Positions 42,831 through 49,605 of a stretch of 64,000 bases of DNA are shown in pieces; the stretch's first letter is position 1, and every line of letters starts with the position of its first letter. The notes beneath the pieces were generated by a model. The model ran no database searches. It was not told where the DNA came from and saw only the letters and a list, made by a program, of their open reading frames with translations. Made by a program: the position numbers and the translations under genes. The DNA comes from Fibrobacter sp. UWH6 (lineage in GTDB: Bacteria; Fibrobacterota; Fibrobacteria; Fibrobacterales; Fibrobacteraceae), in NCBI RefSeq assembly GCF_900142465.1, contig NZ_FRAX01000010.1, forward strand, positions 1 to 64,000. Direction: 5' to 3'.

Positions 42831-43370
42831 TTAATAGTTCTCAGCGTTGACTTCGAAGTAGGACTGGGGGTGAGCGCAAGTGGGGCAGACTTCGGGAGCC
42901 TTGGTACCCACGACAATATGACCGCAGTTGCGGCATTCCCAAACCTTGACTTCGCTCTTTTCGAACACGGCGGAAGTTTCCACATTCTTGAGAAGTGCGC
43001 GGTAGCGTTCTTCATGATGCTTTTCAATAGCTGCTACCAGGCGGAACTTCTTTGCAAGGGCGGCGAAACCTTCAGCTTCAGCAGTCTTTGCGAATTCTTC
43101 GTACATGTCGGTCCATTCGTAGTTTTCACCGTCGGCAGCAGCCTTCAGGTTTTCTGCGGTGTCACCGATGCCGCCCAATTCCTTGAACCACATCTTGGCA
43201 TGTTCCTTTTCGTTTTCTGCAGTCTTCAGGAACAGCGCTGCGATCTGTTCGAAACCATCCTTCTTTGCGCGGGATGCAAAGTAAGTGTACTTGTTACGAG
43301 CCTGGGATTCGCCTGCAAATGCAGCTTCGAGGTTCTTTTCGGTCTGGGTACCAGCGTACTTATTAGCCAT
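42831..43370 (-). CDS. rubrerythrin
   Basis: A non-haem diiron peroxidase that protects anaerobes from peroxide. The diiron ligands lie in [18 protein letters not shown] and [13 protein letters not shown] in the first helical pair and TAEAEGF and [13 protein letters not shown] in the second. A C-terminal rubredoxin-type Fe(Cys)4 site follows: CRNCG and [12 protein letters not shown]. 179 residues is typical. A strong ribosome site (AAGGAG) precedes the ATG. The upstream AACATTGTATATTGTT is roughly palindromic and might be a peroxide or iron regulator site, which is uncertain. Confidence 0.95.
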   Translation of the reverse strand: MANKYAGTQTEKNLEAAFAGESQARNKYTYFASRAKKDGFEQIAALFLKTAENEKEHAKMWFKELGGIGDTAENLKAAADGENYEWTDMYEEFAKTAEAEGFAALAKKFRLVAAIEKHHEERYRALLKNVETSAVFEKSEVKVWECRNCGHIVVGTKAPEVCPTCAHPQSYFEVNAENY

Positions 43371-43509
43371 CGTGTCTCCTTGAATTGAGGTTAAAACGTT
43401 ACTGAAACAATATACAATGTTTTTTTTAGAAAGAACAGTTCGCCTACGGCTCTCGCGAAGTCAAGCGAACCCTCTTAATCGAGGGCTCGACTCCCGATCG
43501 TCTATAGAA

Positions 43510-43541
43510 TAAAAGACGCCCCACCTGGGGGCGTCTTTTAT
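43510..43541 (-). terminator. terminator of tRNA-Ser
   Basis: AAAAGACGCCCC (43511-43522) pairs perfectly with GGGGCGTCTTTT (about 43528-43539) around a short loop. Confidence 0.85.
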
Positions 43542-43545
43542 TCAA

Positions 43546-43630
43546 AGGAGAGAGAGGGATTCGAACCCTCGGTCCTGTTACAGACTCCGGTTTTCGAGGC
43601 CGGCTCAATCGACCACTCTGACATCTCTCC
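43546..43630 (-). tRNA. tRNA-Ser (anticodon CGA)
   Basis: Class II tRNA of 85 bases with a long variable arm. Acceptor GGAGAGA pairs with TCTCTCC, the anticodon stem is CCGGC/ACCGG with loop CTCGAAA giving CGA, and the T arm is GAGGG-TTCGAAT-CCCTC. The discriminator is T where most bacterial tRNA-Ser have G. No CCA encoded. Confidence 0.93.
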
Positions 43631-43747
43631 GACGTAAGGCGCAATGTAGTATAATTTCTCTGCTTTGTCTATTAAGGCTCCTTTACAGGTGGCCGTTTTT
43701 AGCGGCGGTCCATTCAACCCTTAGTGCAGGTCCAATTAGCTACATCA

Positions 43748-44638
43748 TCAGCCGTTGGCCAGAGCTTCCTCCACTTCCTTTCGCAAGGGGATCGAGGGTA
43801 CGGCACCGGGGCGGCTTACTGCAATGGCGGAAGCGCGGGCGCTCACGCGGAGAGCCTGAGCAATGGGCATGCCTTCTGCGAGACCTGCCAGGAAATAGCC
43901 GGTAAAAGTATCGCCTGCAGCGGTAGTATCCACTGCCTTCACGGGGAAGATGGGCTGGAACACCTTTTCTTCGCCGTCGCTATATACCGCGCCGTCCTTG
44001 CCCAAGGTAAGCACAATGCGGGCCTTGGGGAAACGCTTGCGCATTTCAGCCAGAATTTCATCCGGGTCCGTCTTGCCGGTCACCTGATTGCCTTCCACCT
44101 CGTTCAGCAAGAAGATGCTGATCTTGGTCATATCCACCGCATCCAGCTTTTCGTTGAATGGGGACGGATTCAAGGCGATCTGCATTCCCTTTTCGTAAGC
44201 CTTGTCCACGATGTAGGGCAAAAGGTTCACTTCGTTCTGCAGCAACAGAATGTCGCCGGCAGCAAAGTGGCCGAGAACGCCATCCACATATTCCTGAGTC
44301 AGACGCTGGTTTGCACCACCATACAGCAAGATACTGTTCTGGGCGTTCTTGTCAATCTGGATGATGGTATGGCCAGTTTGATCATCGACTTTAGCAATGA
44401 ATTCCCCGTGAACACCATACTCTTTACAAGCGTCCAGGAAGGGCTGACCATCTTCACCAATCATACCGCCCTGATAAACTTCAACGCCAGCCTTAGCAAG
44501 AGCAACAGACTGATTCATACCCTTGCCGCCCAAGTAATGCTTGACGGCTCCGGTAGCTTCAGTTTCGCCCGGCAAGATAATGTGGTCCACGCTATAGACG
44601 TGGTCAAGGTTCATGGATCCGATATTTAGAACTTTCAT
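43748..44638 (-). CDS. rbsK: ribokinase
   Basis: Phosphorylates ribose at O5 for entry to the pentose phosphate pathway. PfkB family motifs are clear: the N-terminal GGKGMNQSVALAKAG (about 38-52), and the C-terminal DTTAAGDTFTGYFLAGL (about 244-260) with the catalytic Asp in AAGD. 296 residues. Last gene of the rbsDACBK operon, 9 bases after the binding protein gene. Confidence 0.96.
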   Translation of the reverse strand: MKVLNIGSMNLDHVYSVDHIILPGETEATGAVKHYLGGKGMNQSVALAKAGVEVYQGGMIGEDGQPFLDACKEYGVHGEFIAKVDDQTGHTIIQIDKNAQNSILLYGGANQRLTQEYVDGVLGHFAAGDILLLQNEVNLLPYIVDKAYEKGMQIALNPSPFNEKLDAVDMTKISIFLLNEVEGNQVTGKTDPDEILAEMRKRFPKARIVLTLGKDGAVYSDGEEKVFQPIFPVKAVDTTAAGDTFTGYFLAGLAEGMPIAQALRVSARASAIAVSRPGAVPSIPLRKEVEEALANG

Positions 44639-44647
44639 GATACCTTC

Positions 44648-46423
44648 CTACTTACCTGCATTTTCAGCAGTGACCAAAGTGACCTTCACCGGGATGTTCT
44701 TTTCTACAACCTTGCCGTTGGCGATGTCCATGGCAGTACGGACAGCAGTTTCGCCAATCAGTGCGGGCTGCTGAGCGATGGTTGCAGCCATACGGCCAGC
44801 CTTAATGGCTTCAACAGCGTCGTCGGTTGCATCAAAGCCAACGACCATCACCTTCTTGCCTGCACCGCTGCTAGCTTCTACGGCACCCAGAGCCATTTCG
44901 TCGTTAGCGGCAAAGACTGCAGCAATCTTGCCATTAGCCTGGAGCATATTTTCCATGACGCTCATGCCTTCGGTACGGTTGAAGTTTGCGGTCTGAGAGG
45001 CAGCCACTTTAAGTTTCTTATCGGCAATGTTGTGGAAACCCTTACCGCGATCGATAGCGGCAGAGGAACCCAGAGTACCCTGAAGTTCAGCGGTAATAAC
45101 GCCTTCACCCAGCTTGTCTACGATGTACTGGGTAGCCAATTCTGCACCGGCAACGTTATCGGATGCAATCTGGCAATCCACTTCCACACCGTTGATGGCG
45201 CGGTCCACGCTAATGACCTTTACACCCTTGGACTTGGCCACCTTTACGGCACCGGTCAGAGCATCGGAATCCACAGCGTTCACGATAAGGATGCTAACGT
45301 TCTTGCTGATCAAATCTTCAATGTCGCTAACCTGCTTGGAAACATTGTCACCAGCGTCAACCACAGTGAGGGCAAGCTTCAATTCAGCAGCAGTCTTCTT
45401 GGCTCCTTCAACCAGAGTAACGAAGAAGGGATTGTTCAGAGTAGAAACAGACAGACCGATGGTACCGCTGAAGCTGGGCTTATCAGCATTCAACTTGTCT
45501 GCATTTTCAGCAGTAACCAAGGTGACCTTCACCGGAATGTTCTTTTCGATGGACTTGCCATTGTTCAGATCCACTGCAGCGCGAACAGCAGTTTCACCAA
45601 TCAGGCCAGGCTGCTGAGCGATGGTTGCAGCCATGCGGCCAGCCTTGATAGCTTCTACAGCATCGTCAGTTGCATCAAAGCCAACCACCATCACCTTCTT
45701 GCCTGCACCGCTGCTAGCTTCAACAGCACCCAGAGCCATTTCGTCATTGGCAGCGAATACGGCAGCAATGTTGCCGTTGGCCTGGAGCATATTTTCCATA
45801 ACGCTCATGCCTTCGGTACGGTTAAAGTTTGCAGTCTGGGATGCGACCACATTCAACTTTGCATCGGCAATGTTGTGGAAACCCTTACCGCGATCAATAG
45901 CAGCGGAAGAACCCATGGTGCCCTGCAGTTCTGCAGTCACAACACCTTCGCCAAGCTTGTCTACGATATATTGGGTTGCAAGTTCAGCACCGGCAACGTT
46001 ATCAGAAGCAATCTGGCAATCCACTTCCACGCCGTTGATGGCACGGTCAACGCTAATGACCTTCACGCCCTTGGACTTGGCTGCCTTTACAGCACCAGTC
46101 AAGGCGTCGGAATCCACAGCGTTCACAATCAGGATGCTGACATTCTTACTGACCAAGTCTTCGATGTCGCTCACCTGCTTAGAAACATTATCACCAGCAT
46201 CCACCACAGTAATGTTGACATTCAGTTCCACGGCAGCCTTCTTGGCGCCTTCCACAAGAGTCACGAAGAAAGGATTGTTCAGAGTAGAAACAGACAAGCC
46301 GATTGCGCCCTTGGAATCAACCTTCTGGGCAGTAGTCTTTTCTTCACCGTCAATGACAATAGAACATGCGGCCATCATCACAGACACAAAAGAAGCGAAA
46401 AGTAAAGCAAAAATTCTTTTCAT
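44648..46423 (-). CDS. rbsB: double ribose-binding lipoprotein: two tandem RbsB modules
   Basis: Periplasmic substrate-binding protein of the ribose ABC importer in an unusual form. A lipoprotein signal peptide ends in the lipobox MAAC (Cys20). Residues 41-310 form one complete type I periplasmic-binding module (IGLSVSTLNNPFF start; SDNVAGAELATQYI; ANDEMALGAVEA), and residues 322-591 form a second complete module. The repeat unit is 281 residues. By hand alignment the two modules differ at about 22 of 270 positions (about 92% identical), mostly near the second helix and the C-terminus. A 12-residue linker joins them. Normal RbsB is about 300 residues. All pocket residues I can align are the same in both, so both should bind the same sugar. 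Confidence 0.95.
   Translation of the reverse strand: MKRIFALLFASFVSVMMAACSIVIDGEEKTTAQKVDSKGAIGLSVSTLNNPFFVTLVEGAKKAAVELNVNITVVDAGDNVSKQVSDIEDLVSKNVSILIVNAVDSDALTGAVKAAKSKGVKVISVDRAINGVEVDCQIASDNVAGAELATQYIVDKLGEGVVTAELQGTMGSSAAIDRGKGFHNIADAKLNVVASQTANFNRTEGMSVMENMLQANGNIAAVFAANDEMALGAVEASSGAGKKVMVVGFDATDDAVEAIKAGRMAATIAQQPGLIGETAVRAAVDLNNGKSIEKNIPVKVTLVTAENADKLNADKPSFSGTIGLSVSTLNNPFFVTLVEGAKKTAAELKLALTVVDAGDNVSKQVSDIEDLISKNVSILIVNAVDSDALTGAVKVAKSKGVKVISVDRAINGVEVDCQIASDNVAGAELATQYIVDKLGEGVITAELQGTLGSSAAIDRGKGFHNIADKKLKVAASQTANFNRTEGMSVMENMLQANGKIAAVFAANDEMALGAVEASSGAGKKVMVVGFDATDDAVEAIKAGRMAATIAQQPALIGETAVRTAMDIANGKVVEKNIPVKVTLVTAENAGK
44650..45460 (-). repeat. RbsB module 2 (coding repeat)
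   Basis: DNA for residues 322-591, an in-frame near-copy of 45493-46303. Differences are scattered, many at third codon positions. Confidence 0.85.
45493..46303 (-). repeat. RbsB module 1 (coding repeat)
   Basis: DNA for residues 41-310, the first copy of the tandem duplication. Confidence 0.85.
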
Positions 46424-46436
46424 GATTCAAATCTCC

Positions 46437-47411
46437 TTATCTCTTACGATCAGCAAGCACAGCAACCAAGATCACTACAGCCTTGATCACGTTCTGATAG
46501 TAGGAAGTGACACCCAAGATGTTCAAACCGTTGTTCAAAACAGCAATGATCAGAACACCTGCAATTGTACCGGTAATTCTTCCGCGGCCGCCATTCATAC
46601 TGGTACCGCCAAGGGCAACAGCAGCGATGGCATCCAGTTCATAACCGCTACCCATAATGGGCTGTGCGGAGTCCACACGGCTAATCATGATCAGACCGGC
46701 CAATGCGCTGAGGAAACCGGAAATACCATAGACACTCATCTTCACGCGATCGATGTTCACGCCAGAAAGTGCGGCGCACTTGGCGTTAGAACCGGTAGCG
46801 TAAAGGCGGCGACCGAAAGTGGTATGCTTCAGCAAGAAATAGAAGATTCCAAAGGAGGCCAACAGGATCAAGATAGGAATAGGAATTTTAATAGCCGGCA
46901 AGAAATCGCAGACCACATTACCCTTACCCAGAGCCTTGAACAAAAGGCTATCACCAGAACTTTCTGCCAGGCGGGAAATGGGCTTACCATCGGTAAGGAT
47001 CATGGCGAGGCCACGATAAGCCGTCATGGTAATAAGGGTTGCAATGAACGGTTGCAAACGACCCTTGGTCACCAAAAGACCACTAATCAAGCCGAGAGCC
47101 ACACCCACCAGCAATGCTACGGGAACCGCAACAATGACAGGTACGCCATGGCCAATCATTTCGGCACAGACAATGGCGCTCAAGGCAAAGGTAGAACCCA
47201 CAGAAAGGTCGATACCTCCACTGAGAATGACACAGGTCATACCGAAGGCAATCAAGCCGTTAAAGGAAGCCTGACGCAACAAGTTCAGGAAGTTACCCGG
47301 CTGGCGGAATTCCGGACTAATGGCACTAATGACCACCACCAGAATAGCTAGCGCAATAAAAACGCCATATTCCGATAAAAAAGCACCTAGATTCTTATTT
47401 TCCTTTTTCAT
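46437..47411 (-). CDS. rbsC: ribose ABC transporter permease
   Basis: RbsC family permease that forms the membrane channel of the importer. Blocks include FNGLIAFGMTCVILSGGIDL, SVGSTFALSA, ITMTAYRGLAMILTDGKPIS and GSGYELDAIAAVALGGTSMN, over 8-10 spans in 324 residues. Its start overlaps the end of rbsA by one base. No fusion or duplication is seen here, unlike the adjacent binding protein. Confidence 0.95.
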   Translation of the reverse strand: MKKENKNLGAFLSEYGVFIALAILVVVISAISPEFRQPGNFLNLLRQASFNGLIAFGMTCVILSGGIDLSVGSTFALSAIVCAEMIGHGVPVIVAVPVALLVGVALGLISGLLVTKGRLQPFIATLITMTAYRGLAMILTDGKPISRLAESSGDSLLFKALGKGNVVCDFLPAIKIPIPILILLASFGIFYFLLKHTTFGRRLYATGSNAKCAALSGVNIDRVKMSVYGISGFLSALAGLIMISRVDSAQPIMGSGYELDAIAAVALGGTSMNGGRGRITGTIAGVLIIAVLNNGLNILGVTSYYQNVIKAVVILVAVLADRKR

Positions 47412-48895
47412 TAGATTTTACCTCCTGTAGCAAGAGTCATAATTTTTTCCTGATCCGCATCGGCACCATTAATAATGCCAGTCACATGTCCTTCGTGAAC
47501 CACCATAATGCGGTCACTCATGCCCAGAACTTCGGGCAATTCAGAGGACACCATGATAACGGCGACGCCCTTGGCGGCCATATCATTGATTACGTTGTAA
47601 ATTTCCTTCTTGGCGCCGATATCCACGCCGCGAGTGGGTTCATCCAGAATGAGAATCTTGGGGTCCGTATAAATCCACTTGGCAAGAACCACCTTCTGCT
47701 GGTTACCACCGCTCAAGTTACCGCACTCATGCTGAGGGCCGAAACAGCGGATGCGGAATTCCTCGATACCGCGCTTCACAAGGCTGGACTGCTTGGCAGC
47801 ATCCAGAACACCCTTCTTGGAAACGATTCCCAAGTTGGTCAGTTCGATGTTTTCAGCAATGCTCTTTTCCAGCAGCAGGCCTTCGGTCTTACGGTCTTCA
47901 GTAATAAAGCCGATACCCGCTTCAATAGCCTGACGCGGATTGCGAATGAATACTTCCTTACCGTTGATAAAGACCTTGCCTGCTACCGTAGGCATATTGC
48001 CGAAAACGGCATGCATAATCTCGGTACGGCCAGCACCCATAAGGCCCGACACGCCAAGCACTTCGCCGGCACGGACATTAAAGCTTACGTCGCGGAACAG
48101 CTTTTCATGAGTAAGGCCTTCCACGCGGAGCACTTCACCGCCGATGGCGTTATCGCGCTTGGGGAAACGTTCACCGATTTCACGGCCGATCATCATCTTC
48201 ACCACGTCATCCATGGTGATATCCTTGATGTACTTGGTATCGATATAGGTACCATCGCGGAGGATGGTGATACGGTCGCACAATTCAAAGATTTCTTCCA
48301 TGCGGTGAGAAACGTAGACGATAGAGACGCCCTTCTTGCGCAGGGAATTGATGACCTCAAACAGGACTTCAGTTTCGCTCTGGGTCAATGCGGCGGTAGG
48401 TTCATCCATAATCAGGACCTTGGCGTCCACCATAAGGGCCTTACAGATTTCCACCATCTGCTGCTGGCCCACAGACAAGTCGCTCATGACCGCATCCACG
48501 GGAATATGGACACCCATGCGGTCCATGATTTCCTGGGCCTTAGCGCGCATGGCCTTCTTGTCGCAGACACCAAAGCGCTTGGTAATTTCGCGACCCATGA
48601 ACAGGTTTTCTTCAACCGTCAGGTCAAACAGAACGTTCAATTCCTGATAAATAAAAACGATACCCGCCTCTTCGGCTTCCTTGGGACTGTGGTAGGTCAC
48701 TTCCTTGCCATCCACAATCACGGTACCGGAATCGCGGGTATACACGCCCGTCAGGATCTTCATCAAGGTCGACTTTCCGGCCCCGTTTTCACCCATCAAG
48801 GCGTGGATTTCACCGTCTTTCAGGAAGAAGCCGGCATCCTTCAATACCTGGTTGCTTCCAAAAGACTTGTTAATGCCTTTCATTTCAACATGCAT
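47411..48895 (-). CDS. rbsA: ribose ABC transporter ATPase
   Basis: Double ATPase of the carbohydrate importer. The N-terminal domain is canonical (Walker A GENGAGKSTLMK, signature LSVGQQQMVEICKAL, Walker B VLIMDEPTAAL). The C-terminal domain has the degenerate P-loop GLMGAGRTEIMHAVFG with a normal signature LSGGNQQKVVLAKWI and Walker B ILILDEPTRGVD, as in E. coli RbsA. 494 residues. Overlaps rbsC by one base. Confidence 0.96.
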   Translation of the reverse strand: MHVEMKGINKSFGSNQVLKDAGFFLKDGEIHALMGENGAGKSTLMKILTGVYTRDSGTVIVDGKEVTYHSPKEAEEAGIVFIYQELNVLFDLTVEENLFMGREITKRFGVCDKKAMRAKAQEIMDRMGVHIPVDAVMSDLSVGQQQMVEICKALMVDAKVLIMDEPTAALTQSETEVLFEVINSLRKKGVSIVYVSHRMEEIFELCDRITILRDGTYIDTKYIKDITMDDVVKMMIGREIGERFPKRDNAIGGEVLRVEGLTHEKLFRDVSFNVRAGEVLGVSGLMGAGRTEIMHAVFGNMPTVAGKVFINGKEVFIRNPRQAIEAGIGFITEDRKTEGLLLEKSIAENIELTNLGIVSKKGVLDAAKQSSLVKRGIEEFRIRCFGPQHECGNLSGGNQQKVVLAKWIYTDPKILILDEPTRGVDIGAKKEIYNVINDMAAKGVAVIMVSSELPEVLGMSDRIMVVHEGHVTGIINGADADQEKIMTLATGGKI

Positions 48896-48915
48896 AGAGT
48901 ATTACGATCCTCCTA

Positions 48916-49314
48916 TCAGGCGAAAATGCACCCGGATTGCAAAATTATGTTGGCATAAGGAGTAGTTTCCCCAGTTCTAATTACAGCCTTGCAAGTCTGG
49001 GTGCGTGCCTTCAGTTCCGTATGAGGTACATATTCCACTTCAACACCCTTTAACAGTTGCAGCACCAGACCCTCAACCTGGGGATTCTGGGTCTTGATTT
49101 CTTCGGCCAAGACAATCTTTTCCACCTTCATATCCTTCACCACTTCGGTCAAGGTCTGCATAAAGGTGGGGATTCCGAACGCAAGCGCAAGGTCGATGCG
49201 CTCCGTTTCGTCGGGAATGGGCAGGCCACAGTCGCCAATGCAAATGCAGTCCGTATGGCCCAAATACCCTAAAACTCGGGAAATTTCACTGTTTAAAATT
49301 CCATTTCGCTTCAT
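48916..49314 (-). CDS. rbsD: D-ribose pyranase
   Basis: Interconverts the beta-pyranose and beta-furanose forms of ribose for ribokinase. MKRNGILNSEISRVLGYLGH, CGLPIPDETERIDLALAFG and the C-terminal TGETTPYANIILQSG are typical of RbsD. 132 residues. First gene of rbsDACBK. AAGGGA precedes the ATG. No rbsR gene is in the window. Confidence 0.96.
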   Translation of the reverse strand: MKRNGILNSEISRVLGYLGHTDCICIGDCGLPIPDETERIDLALAFGIPTFMQTLTEVVKDMKVEKIVLAEEIKTQNPQVEGLVLQLLKGVEVEYVPHTELKARTQTCKAVIRTGETTPYANIILQSGCIFA

Positions 49315-49358
49315 TAATTGATCCCTTCTTTCCTTTTACGTTTTGTTTCTAACTTATT

Positions 49359-49387
49359 TTAATATTACACAAAGGGGCAGAAAGCAA
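49359..49387 (-). promoter_or_regulatory. probable promoter of rbsDACBK
   Basis: TTGCTT (49387-49382) and TATTAA (49364-49359) with a 17-base spacer, about 40 bases ahead of rbsD. Confidence 0.5.
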
Positions 49388-49396
49388 GACCCGAAT

Positions 49397-49415
49397 ATAT
49401 TCCATATTGGAATAT
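49397..49415. promoter_or_regulatory. palindromic operator candidate between rbsD and the helicase gene
   Basis: ATATTCCA-TAT-TGGAATAT, a perfect 8-bp inverted repeat with a 3-base centre, lies between the rbs promoter and the divergent deaD promoter. Typical size and symmetry for a dimeric repressor. Confidence 0.6.
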
Positions 49416-49430
49416 GTGCTTTTTATAACC

Positions 49431-49461
49431 TTTGATTTTCCGATACACATTTCTACCTTTG
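49431..49461 (+). promoter_or_regulatory. promoter of the DEAD-box helicase gene
   Basis: TTTG (49431-49434), 19 bases, TACCTTTG (49454-49461): an exact match to the Bacteroidetes-type consensus. It predicts a 5' leader of about 138 bases. Confidence 0.7.
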
Positions 49462-49474
49462 TGCCCACATTTGA

Positions 49475-49505
49475 GTTAGGTGACCTAACGAACTTCAGGT
49501 TTTTT
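49475..49505 (+). promoter_or_regulatory. leader hairpin of the helicase mRNA
   Basis: GTTAGG-TGA-CCTAAC (49475-49489) is a perfect 6-bp hairpin in the predicted 5' leader, followed by a T-run (AGGTTTTTTGAG). It could act as an attenuator or cold-responsive structure. Confidence 0.4.
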
Positions 49506-49605
49506 GAGTGCGAGTGCACTTCGGGGCTTATTTTAAACGCTTTACAGCGACGAGATGACGCGGCATGGGCCGCAGATGAAGTTTACGGGTCCCCGAAGGT
49601 GATTT

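Noticed and set aside
43378-43440. PerR/Fur-like box upstream of rubrerythrin
   Set aside because: AACATTGTATATTGTT is only partly symmetrical and does not match a standard box well enough to call.
45032-48958. Long plus-strand frames across the rbs operon
   Set aside because: Antisense to rbsB, rbsC and rbsA; repeated because the double RbsB is repeated. No ribosome sites.
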